NCBI GenBank assembly: GCA_964654355.1
Contig: CAZZIQ010000004.1
Coordinates: forward strand, 1 to 52,624
From: CAZZIQ01 sp964654355
GTDB lineage: Bacteria; Pseudomonadota; Gammaproteobacteria; GCF-002020875
Direction: 5' to 3'
DNA length: 52,624 nucleotides
This document shows, in pieces, positions 37,768 to 46,894 of this stretch. Under the pieces are notes generated by a model. That model made no database searches and was not told the DNA's origin. It saw only the letters and a program-made list of their open reading frames with translations. Positions within the stretch are counted from its first letter, which is position 1. The number at the start of each line of letters is the position of its first letter. Both the position numbers and the translations under genes were made by a program.

Positions 37768-39129
37768 ATGTCTAATCCTGCCCAGTCCGCCCCACCCAAA
37801 ATTGGTTTCGTCAGTCTCGGTTGCCCTAAGGCCACTGCGGATACTGAGCGTATGCTCACCCGCCTACGCGCCGAGGGCTACGTCTTTGCTCCCGATTACG
37901 CCAGCGCCGATGTGGTGATTGTGAACACCTGCGGCTTTATTGATGCCGCAGTAGAAGAATCATTGGACGCAATCGGCGAAGCGTTGAATGAAAATGGCCG
38001 CGTGATCGTGACCGGATGTTTAGGTGCACGCGAAGAGGTTATTCGCGAAGCACATCCACAAGTCCTTGCCGTCACTGGCCCAGCACAAGAAGAAGCTGTA
38101 TTGCAGGCGGTCCATGCAGAGCTACCACCCCCTTCATACGCGCAGGGCGCGTTAATTCCCGTCCCAGCCGAAGGCATCCGCCTCACCCCCAAACACTACG
38201 CCTGGATCAAAATCGCCGAAGGCTGCAATCAATCCTGCAGCTTCTGTGTCATTCCTCAGCTACGCGGCAAACTGGTCAGTCGTCCTCTGTCTGATGTCAT
38301 CAGCGAAGGCGAACGTTTACTCGAAGCCGGCACACAAGAACTACTGATCGTTTCACAAGACACGGTCGCCTATGGTGCCGACCTGCGCTATCGCACAGAG
38401 CTCATGGGTGCGAATGCCATGCAAACCCGCATCACTACCCTTGCGCGTGAATTAGGTGAGCGTGCTCAGCGTTACGGAGCCTGGGTACGACTGCACTACC
38501 TCTACCCTTACCCGATGGTCGATCAGCTGGTTGAGTTGATGGCGGATGGCTTGATCGCACCCTATCTCGATCTTCCACTGCAGCATGGAAGCCCGACCGT
38601 ATTAAGGGCCATGCGACGACCTGCAGATCAAGAAAACGTGCTGGAACGTATCGCCAAATGGCGCGCTCGGGTGCCTGACCTGACCCTACGCAGCACCTTC
38701 ATTGTGGGTTTTCCTGGTGAGCGCGATGAAGACTTCGAGCAACTCCTCGATTTCCTTGAAGCTGCTGAAATCGACCGCGCAGGCGCATTTGCCTATTCGC
38801 CCATCGAAGGCGCACCAGCCAATGCATTGGCCAACCCGGTATCGGAAGCACTCAAGGAAGAACGGCTGGCTGCGTTCATGGATTTACAACAACAAATCAG
38901 CGCAGAGCGGCTAGCCCGTCGCATCGGACACATCGAACAGGTGGTGATTGACGAAGTCTCCGCAGAGGGCGCGATCGCACGCTCAATTCATGAGGCTCCC
39001 GAAATCGACGGAGTCATCCATCTACCCGAACTAGATGGAGTTGAAGTCGGCGAACGCATCAAAGTGCGCATCACCAACAGCGATGCGCACGATTTAGAAG
39101 GGGAACGAATCCGTGAGATGAGGACTTAG
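37768..39129 (+). CDS. rimO: Ribosomal protein S12 methylthiotransferase RimO
   Basis: A radical SAM enzyme that methylthiolates Asp88/89 of ribosomal protein S12. ATG 37768 gives 453 residues; an in-frame TTG at 37750 lies inside the hairpin. Two [4Fe-4S] clusters are expected: the N-terminal one from cysteines in SLGCPKA, VNTCGF and VTGCLGAR, and the radical SAM CX3CX2C in EGCNQSCSFC. The C-terminal TRAM domain ends near VGERIKVRITNSDAHDLEG. The CPKA motif identifies RimO rather than MiaB. Its stop overlaps that of the small gene on the opposite strand. Confidence 0.96.
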   Translation: MSNPAQSAPPKIGFVSLGCPKATADTERMLTRLRAEGYVFAPDYASADVVIVNTCGFIDAAVEESLDAIGEALNENGRVIVTGCLGAREEVIREAHPQVLAVTGPAQEEAVLQAVHAELPPPSYAQGALIPVPAEGIRLTPKHYAWIKIAEGCNQSCSFCVIPQLRGKLVSRPLSDVISEGERLLEAGTQELLIVSQDTVAYGADLRYRTELMGANAMQTRITTLARELGERAQRYGAWVRLHYLYPYPMVDQLVELMADGLIAPYLDLPLQHGSPTVLRAMRRPADQENVLERIAKWRARVPDLTLRSTFIVGFPGERDEDFEQLLDFLEAAEIDRAGAFAYSPIEGAPANALANPVSEALKEERLAAFMDLQQQISAERLARRIGHIEQVVIDEVSAEGAIARSIHEAPEIDGVIHLPELDGVEVGERIKVRITNSDAHDLEGERIREMRT

Positions 39130-39266
39130 TGCTTGTCCATCTGATGGGGAATGAACCAGGCAAAGATCCACACCGCCATCACAATCACAAATGCAATGAC
39201 CCCTAGACTCAGCAGCCCAATCCAGTTCCCGAAAAGCAGATCCATCCAAAGATTGTCAGGTTGCAT
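39126..39266 (-). CDS. Small DUF3149-like inner-membrane protein
   Basis: A 46-residue protein with one hydrophobic segment (LLSLGVIAFVIVMAVWIFAWFI) after MDLLFGNWIG; this N-terminal sequence is typical of DUF3149 proteins, whose function is unknown. GAGGAG lies 5 bp before ATG 39266, which supports this short start over an upstream in-frame ATG. Its stop overlaps the rimO stop by four bases on the opposite strand. Confidence 0.75.
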   Translation of the reverse strand: MQPDNLWMDLLFGNWIGLLSLGVIAFVIVMAVWIFAWFIPHQMDKH

Positions 39267-39441
39267 ATTGGCTCCTCTACCGACATTGATGCGCGCACAT
39301 GCGCACATTTCCTCGCTCACTCTAGATCTCTATCCAGCGACAGATCTTGATTACAATCAAAAAATGTCTGGACGCCACAATCCATCTAACAATCCGAATG
39401 CTCTAAATTTCTGCTAACTCACGACTCTTCCTCACCTCACA

Positions 39442-40137
39442 ATGGGCTTACTCGCACTTCTCCTTGGCGGCGTTCTTCTACTTCTGGCTTTCGGGCCACA
39501 GATGTGGGCAAAACGTGTACTGGCACGCCACCACCAACCGGCTCAACGTTTCGAGTTCAACGGCGCACAGTTCGCTCGTCACCTGCTGGGCAAACATGGA
39601 CTTAGCGATATTGCGGTCGAAGAAACTGGCAAAGATGGTGATCACTACGACCCACAAGCACGCGCCGTGCGCTTGAGCCCTGCGGTGTACAACGGTCAAT
39701 CCCTGACTGCGATCACAATTGCCGCGCATGAATGCGGACATGCTTTCCAACATGCCACCAACTACCGTCCTCTCGAGCTGCGTACGCGCTTGGTGCAACG
39801 CTTTAGCAAGCTCGAGAAAGTTGGCTCACTGATTCTGATGGCGGCACCTTTGGTCGGTGTTGTGGGTCGACGTCCCTTGCCTGCATTTTTCTTAGTCTTA
39901 GCTGGACTTCTGACCATGGGCGCGCCCGCCTTAGTCCACGCCGTCACACTCCCAGTTGAATTTGATGCCAGCTTTAATCGCGCCATGCCACTGCTAAAAG
40001 CCAGTGGCCACCTACGCGAAGACGAAGAAGAGAAGGCACGCAGCATCCTGCGCGCAGCCGCCCTGACTTATGTCGCAGCCTCTCTCAATAGCTTGGTGAA
40101 CGTCGGGCGCTGGATGCGCACTCTACTCAGACGTTAA
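39442..40137 (+). CDS. YugP-like neutral zinc metallopeptidase
   Basis: A 231-residue membrane protein of the Zn_peptidase_2 (YugP) family. It has an N-terminal hydrophobic anchor, the zinc motif AAHECGHAFQH near residue 96, two hydrophobic segments (SLILMAAPLVGVVG; FFLVLAGLLTMGAPALVHAVTL) and the family LPVEFDASFNRA followed by the C-terminal YVAASLNSL. Its role is unknown; homologues in Bacillus and in some proteobacteria are putative membrane proteases. It stands alone between the small DUF3149-like gene and rsmJ, and ends 8 bp before the rsmJ stop. Confidence 0.88.
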   Translation: MGLLALLLGGVLLLLAFGPQMWAKRVLARHHQPAQRFEFNGAQFARHLLGKHGLSDIAVEETGKDGDHYDPQARAVRLSPAVYNGQSLTAITIAAHECGHAFQHATNYRPLELRTRLVQRFSKLEKVGSLILMAAPLVGVVGRRPLPAFFLVLAGLLTMGAPALVHAVTLPVEFDASFNRAMPLLKASGHLREDEEEKARSILRAAALTYVAASLNSLVNVGRWMRTLLRR

Positions 40138-40145
40138 CAATCGAC

Positions 40146-40835
40146 CTAGCGCAAATACACATCAAAACGCACCGCGCGTCCACGATGACTGTGATGGGGA
40201 GACAAACCCGCAAGATCAGCCGCCTTCAATGGACGCTTAACCACAACACGCTGCCGCGCCAATAAAAGCGCAGGGGACAGCAGCTGATCCGCATCTGCAT
40301 CCTCACCAACCAATTCACGTAACCAACGCATTTCCTTATGCGCAAGGGCAGTCGTGCCATGCTCGGGATACATGGGATCCATGTAAATCACATCAGGCGC
40401 ATCGCCCGACCAAGTCTGCACCGCTTGCAAAGCATCGTTCTGCATCAGTGTCATGTGTTGACATGCCGCCTGGGTGTCCGGATGCCGTGCACCGCGCAAT
40501 AACGCATCACGCAACAAAGCTGCCATCGCTGGGCTGCGCTCCACCAGAACAACCCGACAGCCACGATCTGCCAACAAAAATGCATCGCGCCCCAATCCGG
40601 CCGTAAGATCCAATACGCTCGGCGGCGCTCCTGACTTCACCCCCACCGCACGCAGCAGATCTTCACGCCCCACTCCACTCTTGCGCCGCCAACTCAAACG
40701 CTCCGAAGCAAAATCCAAGCGTAATGGCTTTTCCTTACTGGTCGGTTTATAGATAGAAAGACCCGACTCGTTCTCCAGAAATGCAAAATCCGGCGGTAGC
40801 CGGATTGCAGAGTGGCTTGAATGCACGTCCACCAC
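40146..40835 (-). CDS. rsmJ: 16S rRNA (guanine(1516)-N(2))-methyltransferase RsmJ
   Basis: A SAM-dependent methyltransferase of 229 residues that modifies G1516 of 16S rRNA in E. coli. The family N-terminus PLRLDFASERLSWRRKSGVGRED, SAM-binding VLDLTAGLGRDAFLLA and catalytic YMDPMYPEH are present. The start is a GTG at 40835 (GTG GTG in tandem), with GGAG 11 bp upstream. It begins 6 bp after the nitronate monooxygenase-like gene. Confidence 0.94.
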   Translation of the reverse strand: MVDVHSSHSAIRLPPDFAFLENESGLSIYKPTSKEKPLRLDFASERLSWRRKSGVGREDLLRAVGVKSGAPPSVLDLTAGLGRDAFLLADRGCRVVLVERSPAMAALLRDALLRGARHPDTQAACQHMTLMQNDALQAVQTWSGDAPDVIYMDPMYPEHGTTALAHKEMRWLRELVGEDADADQLLSPALLLARQRVVVKRPLKAADLAGLSPHHSHRGRAVRFDVYLR

Positions 40836-40841
40836 GAAACA

Positions 40842-42116
40842 TCAGGCTCCTACAGCAGCCGGTTGCGCCACTGCATGCGCGGTACTGAATTGATAATCAC
40901 GGAACACGTCCAAGGCAGACAGCAACTGAAAGGTCCCATCAGCAAGCTTACGTGTTGTGTCTTTCAAACGGTACACCGTTTCACCGCAAGTCCAGACATT
41001 GAACTTGCGCATATGTGTACACAGACAAGTCTTATTCAGAACCGAAATCTTGCGCTCATCAGGATGCTTCTCTAACTCCGTGTTATAGGCATCAATGTAG
41101 GAGCAATGCCCATGGGCATCCAGCAAATAACCATAGGATTCACAATTCGGGCGCAAGCCTGATCCGATCGCTGGGCTGTTCTTAAGCATACGCATCGGAT
41201 AGCCGGTCGGCGAGATCGTATTCACAATCACATCTTCTTTTTGCGCCTTGAAGTATTCCTGTTTCACATCTTCCGGCAAGCCGCATTCATGAGAGACCGT
41301 GAAGCGAGTGGACACCTGCACACCCTGCGCACCCATAGCCATCAACTCCACAGCATCCGTACCAGTAAACACACCGCCAGCCGGGATCACTGGAATCTCC
41401 AGCGCCGCTTCTTTGAGATAGGTTAGAACTTCACCGGTAATTGTGGCGAGATCGTACTGCTGCCAATCATCCGGACCGAAGCCCAAATGACCGCCCGCCA
41501 ACGGCCCCTCTACCACTATGTAGTCCGGCATGCGTTCAAACTTAGACGCACGCTTGAGGAACAGCTTCAGCGCACGCACCGAAGAAACGATGATACCGAG
41601 ATAAGCGTCGTGGAAGCGCGGATGATCAGCCATGAGCTCAAATGAGCCGAGATGCAGCCCCGCGCTTAACGTAATACCGTCAATACCAGCATCAAGCGCC
41701 GCATGTAACCGTGCCCGCAACGTTTCGCGCGGGTTGTTCATGGTCAGCTTTTCCATGCAATTGATAAAAATTGCACCGTCGCCTTTTTTTGCTGCCATGG
41801 CTTCTTCGACATGGCGCCGCTGTGCCTCGACAACCTCAGCGAGGTCAAACTGCACAATCGACTTATCACTTTTCTCAACATTGCCTTTGTACTTCTTCAG
41901 CTTATCGGCAACATAACGGGTCTTAAAGTCCTTATCGATCACGGTCGGCACCATGGCGTCAGAGATGTGACCAATGCCACCCTCTTGCGCCATAACCAAC
42001 GCCAAGCGACGCGTCGAAATATCGACCCCCATACCTCCCAGCATGAGCGGCACAAACTCCCGCCCACGTAACCGCAAGCGGTAGTCATCAACACGCTGAT
42101 TCATCAAGTTCTGCAT
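40842..42116 (-). CDS. Nitronate monooxygenase-like flavoprotein with cysteine-bearing C-terminal region
   Basis: A TIM-barrel FMN enzyme of the nitronate monooxygenase/2-nitropropane dioxygenase superfamily, 424 residues from ATG 42116. The barrel shows LMLGGMGVDISTRRLA near the N-terminus, the flavin-binding VVEGPLAGGHLGFGPDDW, VIPAGGVFTGTDAVELMAMGA and GVQVSTRF. The region after the barrel (about 130 residues) is longer than in typical members (about 350 residues) and carries six cysteines: HEC, PNC, GHC, TCLC, WTC. They could bind an iron-sulfur cluster or zinc. The substrate is unknown. The start lies 20 bp after tRNA-Thr. Confidence 0.86.
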   Translation of the reverse strand: MQNLMNQRVDDYRLRLRGREFVPLMLGGMGVDISTRRLALVMAQEGGIGHISDAMVPTVIDKDFKTRYVADKLKKYKGNVEKSDKSIVQFDLAEVVEAQRRHVEEAMAAKKGDGAIFINCMEKLTMNNPRETLRARLHAALDAGIDGITLSAGLHLGSFELMADHPRFHDAYLGIIVSSVRALKLFLKRASKFERMPDYIVVEGPLAGGHLGFGPDDWQQYDLATITGEVLTYLKEAALEIPVIPAGGVFTGTDAVELMAMGAQGVQVSTRFTVSHECGLPEDVKQEYFKAQKEDVIVNTISPTGYPMRMLKNSPAIGSGLRPNCESYGYLLDAHGHCSYIDAYNTELEKHPDERKISVLNKTCLCTHMRKFNVWTCGETVYRLKDTTRKLADGTFQLLSALDVFRDYQFSTAHAVAQPAAVGA

Positions 42117-42136
42117 AGGGCGTGACCGTCTATCCA

Positions 42137-42212
<76 letters not shown>

Positions 42213-42224
42213 GGAAAGAAGCGA

Positions 42225-42230
42225 ATTATA
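42225..42230 (-). promoter_or_regulatory. Perfect -10 hexamer upstream of tRNA-Thr
   Basis: TATAAT on the minus strand ends 12 bp before the tRNA 5' end, a suitable position for its promoter. No good -35 hexamer is seen at the usual distance. Confidence 0.55.
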
Positions 42231-42306
42231 CGCAAGACCGCCGGAGAAACTTTGTACAAGCTGCCACAGATTTGGATCTGCCTCCAAATCCCAGGGTTTT
42301 TCCGAC

Positions 42307-43413
42307 TTATGCCGAGATAGGCTGCGGCGCATAAGGCGCCGGATCAAGAATAGGCGCCCGTGCCAACATGAGATCTGCCAATAATCGTGTGGATGCAGGC
42401 GCCAAGACCACGCCATTACGGAACTGGCCCGCATTCACGAAAAGCCCGCGCAGCATAGGATGCGCGCCGATATAGGGGATACCTTGCGGCGAACCGGGAC
42501 GCAATCCCGCCCACTGGCGTTCAATCTCGGCCTGCGCAAGCTCGGGGAACATGTCCACTGCACGCGCATGCATTTCGTCACGCGCCACCGCGGTAGTCTG
42601 CTTTTCGAAGCCAGCGTGCTCCAGCGTACTGCCAAACAAGATACGGCCATCGCGCCGTGGAATCGCATAACGGTCTTTCGACAACACAATCCGGGTGATG
42701 CGTCCCGGACGAAAGCGATACATCAGCATCTGTCCACGCACGGGTGAGACATTCACATTTACTTGATATTCATCAAGAATCTTTGAGGTCCACGCACCGC
42801 CACAAATTGCAACCTGACCAGCCGCAAATTCACCTTGATTCGTGCGCACACCACAAACGCGATCACCTTCCGTGATAAAGCCCGAGACTTCTGTGTCTTC
42901 GCGAATCATGACGCCGCACTTTTCTGCTTGCGCGCGCAGGGTTTGTGCAAGTTTTGGATTACGAATCTGCGCAACATCCCTCATCCAGATTGCCTGCGGG
43001 CCACCCTCTCGTAAGCTTGGCTCCAGGCCTTCCACCCGGCCACGCGGCACAATCTCAAGACTCATTCCCCAGCGCTGCGCCCATTCCTGCGCTTGCGGAT
43101 GTTCGTCTTCATCTAACATCAACAAGCCCGACTGCATCCACTCCGGATCCAGCCCAGTTTCCTCGAACCAGGCCATCGCCCAGTCGTAGTACACATCTTG
43201 GCTCCACTTGGCGAGCGCAGTAACCGCCTTATCATAACGCCATGGATAAAGCGGAGAGAGGATGCCGCCACCAGCCCAAGTCGACTCGCGACCTGTACCA
43301 CCGCGCTCCAGTAGCGTGACCGTGACACCCGCTTCGCGCAGCTGAATCGCCGACATCAAGCCCATGATGCCGCCGCCCACAACCAATACATCGGGCTTAG
43401 CCACGCGCAGCAC
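42307..43413 (-). CDS. thiO: Glycine oxidase ThiO-like FAD-dependent oxidoreductase
   Basis: A DAO-family flavoenzyme of 368 residues. The FAD-binding VLVVGGGIMGLMSAIQL, ERGGTGRESTWAGGGILSPLYPW (typical of ThiO), and the C-terminal GLRPGSPQGIPYIG and GQFRNGVVLAPASTRLLADL are present. ThiO oxidises glycine to dehydroglycine for the thiazole of thiamine. The start is GTG at 43413 (or GTG 43404), overlapping the lspA 3' end by up to 17 bases. No other thiamine gene is adjacent, so another D-amino-acid or glycine oxidase role is possible. Confidence 0.88.
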   Translation of the reverse strand: MLRVAKPDVLVVGGGIMGLMSAIQLREAGVTVTLLERGGTGRESTWAGGGILSPLYPWRYDKAVTALAKWSQDVYYDWAMAWFEETGLDPEWMQSGLLMLDEDEHPQAQEWAQRWGMSLEIVPRGRVEGLEPSLREGGPQAIWMRDVAQIRNPKLAQTLRAQAEKCGVMIREDTEVSGFITEGDRVCGVRTNQGEFAAGQVAICGGAWTSKILDEYQVNVNVSPVRGQMLMYRFRPGRITRIVLSKDRYAIPRRDGRILFGSTLEHAGFEKQTTAVARDEMHARAVDMFPELAQAEIERQWAGLRPGSPQGIPYIGAHPMLRGLFVNAGQFRNGVVLAPASTRLLADLMLARAPILDPAPYAPQPISA

Positions 43414-43894
43414 CTTCTTTCAAAACCAGACTGGCCCAGAGCAACGCAAGAACGCCAACAAAGATCGCACTGTCTGCAATGTTAAAGGCCGGCCAATGCC
43501 AGCCTGCAGCGTAGAAATCGAGGAAATCGATGACATGACCGTATTGCGCACGGTCAACAAGATTGCCGAGCGCACCTGCAATCACCAATGACAGCCCTAA
43601 TGCAGTCCAGCCCTCATCGGGTTTGAGCTTGCGCAACCACCGCATCAACAACACCACAACCACGATAGCGAAAATCAAAAAGAACCAGCGCTGCCAGCCG
43701 CCCGCATCCGCAAGAAAGCTGAATGCGGCACCCTCGTTATAGGCAAGTCGGAGATTAAAGAAGGGCAATACTTCGATCACTTCCCCAAGCTGCATCCAGT
43801 ACTCAACCGCAAGCTTGCTGGCCTGATCCAGCGCAAAGATCAATGCGCTGAGACGCAACCAACGTGCGGGGTTATCACCGGCGATCAGTTTCAT
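43397..43894 (-). CDS. lspA: Lipoprotein signal peptidase (signal peptidase II)
   Basis: An inner-membrane aspartyl protease of 165 residues that removes prolipoprotein signal peptides after Lgt acts. Four hydrophobic segments, the motif LRLAYNEGAAFSFLA, and the two catalytic aspartates in GALGNLVDRAQYG and NIADSAIFVG are present. It starts 2 bp after the ileS stop, the usual ileS-lspA arrangement; the fkpB-ispH genes that often follow are replaced by thiO here. Confidence 0.97.
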   Translation of the reverse strand: MKLIAGDNPARWLRLSALIFALDQASKLAVEYWMQLGEVIEVLPFFNLRLAYNEGAAFSFLADAGGWQRWFFLIFAIVVVVLLMRWLRKLKPDEGWTALGLSLVIAGALGNLVDRAQYGHVIDFLDFYAAGWHWPAFNIADSAIFVGVLALLWASLVLKEGAARG

Positions 43895-43896
43895 GA

Positions 43897-46749
43897 TTAG
43901 GCGTGCAAGCGGATCTCACCCGCCCCGACCACGTTCTCCACACATCGACCGCAAAGCTGCGGGTGCTCCGTGCTTGATCCGACATCTCTACGGCGGTGCC
44001 AACAGCGCACGCACTTCTCATGCGCACTTGGTGCTACCAAGACGCGCAATGCACCCGATTCTGCACTCATCGCCTCGACCGGTGCGTCACTCAACGGCAG
44101 CACGGTGGCTTCCGATGTGATGAAGACAAAGCGCAGCTCGTCTCCCATTTTTTGTAGGCTCGTCCGCAGGGTGCCATCAGCATACAACACCACCTCAGCA
44201 TCCAGACCAGAACCAATCGCCTCATTGCGACGCAGTTCTTCTAGTGCCGGACCCATGGCTTCGCGCGCCTCCAACAAGTGTTCCCAGTCTGCTGCCGTGA
44301 TGGCTGCATCTGCAGGCAAGCGCCGCAAGCCCTGCCAAGCGGTAGCCATAAAAATCGACTCTTCACGCGCCGTCTTCGGCAAGAATTCCCATGCCTCGTC
44401 ACTGGTAAACGAAAGGATCGGCGCCAACCAACGCACCATCGCCTCGGCCACGTGGTACATCGCTGTCTGCGCCGAACGCCGCGGCAAACTCTCGCGCCGC
44501 AGCGTGTACATACGGTCTTTCAGTACATCAAGATAGAAGCTGCCCAAATCCACCGAACAGAAGTTATGCACCTTCTGGTAGATCAGATGAAAGTTGTAGT
44601 CCTGATAGGCCTGCAATACCTCGTCTTGCAACTGCGCTGCACGATCTACCAGCCAAGCATCCAGATGCACCAACTCATCAAAGGCAACCGCATCCACATT
44701 CGGATCGAATCCATCCAGATTGGCCAACAAATAGCGCAAGGTATTGCGAATACGGCGATAGGCATCCGCCATGCGCTTGAGGATCTCATCCGAGACCGCC
44801 ATCTCACCACGGTAATCAGTAGCAGAAACCCACAATCGAATGATGTCAGCACCCAACGTTTTCGTCACATCCTGCGGCGACACCACATTACCCTTGGACT
44901 TAGACATCTTGTGACCATGCGCATCAACGGTAAAGCCATGGGTTAAGACACTTTTATAGGGTGCTGCACCATGCATTGCGCAGGAGGTCAGCAACGATGA
45001 TTGGAACCAACCCCGATGCTGATCCGAGCCCTCCAAATATAGATCTGCAGGACGCGAAAGCTCACTGCGGCGATCAAGCACAGCATGATGCGTTACGCCC
45101 GAGTCAAACCAGACATCCAACGTATCGCGCACCATTACATAATCCGCAGCATTCCTCACCCAATCACTGGGCTCACTCTCAAACCACGCATCAATTCCCG
45201 CACCCTGCTCCATTTTCTGCGCAACAGCTTCGATAACATCATTGGTCTGCGGATGCAGGGCGCCGCTCTCTTTGTGCACCAGCAATGCAATCGGGACCCC
45301 CCAAGTGCGCTGTCGTGAAATACACCAATCCGGACGGTTCTCAACCATGCCATTGATACGTGCACGCCCCCAGTCTGGCATCCAGCGCACATCTTGAATC
45401 GCTTGTTGCGCACTGGCGCGTAGACCGGCTTGGTCCATACTGATGAACCACTGCGGTGTAGCGCGAAAAATGATCGGCGTCTTGTGTCGCCAGCAATGCG
45501 GATAGCTATGCGTAAGCGGCTTATGACACAACAAGGCCCCGCGCGCCTGCAACAATTCAATCACCTTCGGGTTCGCATCGAACACCTTCTCACCAGCAAA
45601 GAATTCCGTGCTCGGCAAGAAACGACCGTCCGCACCCACCGGGTTTTCGACAGCAAGGTTGTACTTTTGGCCAACCACAAAGTCTTCTTGACCATGACCC
45701 GGCGCGGTATGCACGGCACCCGTACCCGCTTCCAAGGTCACGTGGTCACCTAAAATGATGGGCACCTGACGGTCCAAGAACGGATGTTGCAAAGTCAGGC
45801 CCTCAAGGGATTCGCCCTTGCAACGCGCAACCACAGTCGCGCCTTCAATCTCTGCGCGCGCCAAGACACTTTCATACAAGCCTTCAGCCAACACGAGATA
45901 TTCGCTAACCGTCTGGACAACGACATAATCAAACTCAGGATGAAGTGCGACCGCTTGGTTCGCCGGCAAGGTCCACGGTGTTGTGGTCCAAATCACCACG
46001 GAAACTGAACCCGTTAAAGCCGCACCACAACGCGCATTGAAATCGGCCAGGTCAACGACCGCGAACCGCACATCAATCGCCGGCGAGCGCTTGTCCTCGT
46101 ATTCCACCTCGGCTTCGGCCAAAGCCGAACCGCAATCCGCACACCAGTGCACCGGCTTCTCGCCCTGCAGCAAGTGACCATTGGCAATGATCTTGCCCAG
46201 CGCACGCAAAATATCGGCTTCGAACTGCGGCGCCATCGTGAGATACGGGTGATCCCAATCACCCAACACACCAAGACGTTCAAAATCAGTTCGCTGACCT
46301 GCAACCTGCTTGGCAGCATACTCACGCGCCTTGGCGCGGAAGGTCTTTGCATCAACCTTATGCCCAGGCTTGCCGACTTGCTTTTCCACATTGAGCTCGA
46401 TCGGCAACCCATGACAGTCCCAGCCCGGCACATAGGGCGCCTGCTTACCTAACAGCCGCTGTGATTTGAGGATCATGTCCTTGAGGATTTTGTTAACGGC
46501 ATGACCAATATGGATGTTGCCGTTAGCGTAAGGCGGGCCATCATGCAGGATGAACGCGTCACGACCTCTGCCGGCTTCTTGAATCTTTGAATACAGATCC
46601 ATCGCCTGCCAACGCTTCAGCATTTCCGGCTCACGCTGCGCCAGATTGCCGCGCATTGGAAAATCCGTTTGCGGCAGATTTAACGTGTCTTTGTAAGGGT
46701 TCTCTGGCTTTTTCTTGCCATTGCCACCCTGCTTATCATCCTTACTCAT
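43897..46749 (-). CDS. ileS: Isoleucyl-tRNA synthetase
   Basis: A class I synthetase of 950 residues (939 in E. coli). HIGH-type motif GNIHIGHAVNK, KMSKS motif in GHKMSKSKGNVV, a CP1 editing domain (VIWTTTPWTLPANQAV; TAPGHGQEDF) and a C-terminal zinc-binding region CVRCWHRR...CGRCV are intact. ATG 46749. It lies between ribF and lspA. No eukaryote-like mupirocin-resistance features are obvious. Confidence 0.97.
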   Translation of the reverse strand: MSKDDKQGGNGKKKPENPYKDTLNLPQTDFPMRGNLAQREPEMLKRWQAMDLYSKIQEAGRGRDAFILHDGPPYANGNIHIGHAVNKILKDMILKSQRLLGKQAPYVPGWDCHGLPIELNVEKQVGKPGHKVDAKTFRAKAREYAAKQVAGQRTDFERLGVLGDWDHPYLTMAPQFEADILRALGKIIANGHLLQGEKPVHWCADCGSALAEAEVEYEDKRSPAIDVRFAVVDLADFNARCGAALTGSVSVVIWTTTPWTLPANQAVALHPEFDYVVVQTVSEYLVLAEGLYESVLARAEIEGATVVARCKGESLEGLTLQHPFLDRQVPIILGDHVTLEAGTGAVHTAPGHGQEDFVVGQKYNLAVENPVGADGRFLPSTEFFAGEKVFDANPKVIELLQARGALLCHKPLTHSYPHCWRHKTPIIFRATPQWFISMDQAGLRASAQQAIQDVRWMPDWGRARINGMVENRPDWCISRQRTWGVPIALLVHKESGALHPQTNDVIEAVAQKMEQGAGIDAWFESEPSDWVRNAADYVMVRDTLDVWFDSGVTHHAVLDRRSELSRPADLYLEGSDQHRGWFQSSLLTSCAMHGAAPYKSVLTHGFTVDAHGHKMSKSKGNVVSPQDVTKTLGADIIRLWVSATDYRGEMAVSDEILKRMADAYRRIRNTLRYLLANLDGFDPNVDAVAFDELVHLDAWLVDRAAQLQDEVLQAYQDYNFHLIYQKVHNFCSVDLGSFYLDVLKDRMYTLRRESLPRRSAQTAMYHVAEAMVRWLAPILSFTSDEAWEFLPKTAREESIFMATAWQGLRRLPADAAITAADWEHLLEAREAMGPALEELRRNEAIGSGLDAEVVLYADGTLRTSLQKMGDELRFVFITSEATVLPLSDAPVEAMSAESGALRVLVAPSAHEKCVRCWHRRRDVGSSTEHPQLCGRCVENVVGAGEIRLHA

Positions 46750-46894
46750 TCGGTTTTATCCACTTCTAAAATCATCTTGCCGTCTTCGGTATCTGCGTTA
46801 GGGGCACGTTCAAGTACATCCCTGTATCGCTCCACTGTGGCCATCCATGGTCACAGAGGGCCCGCAACACAGCATCCCGAAACCGGCGAGTCCA

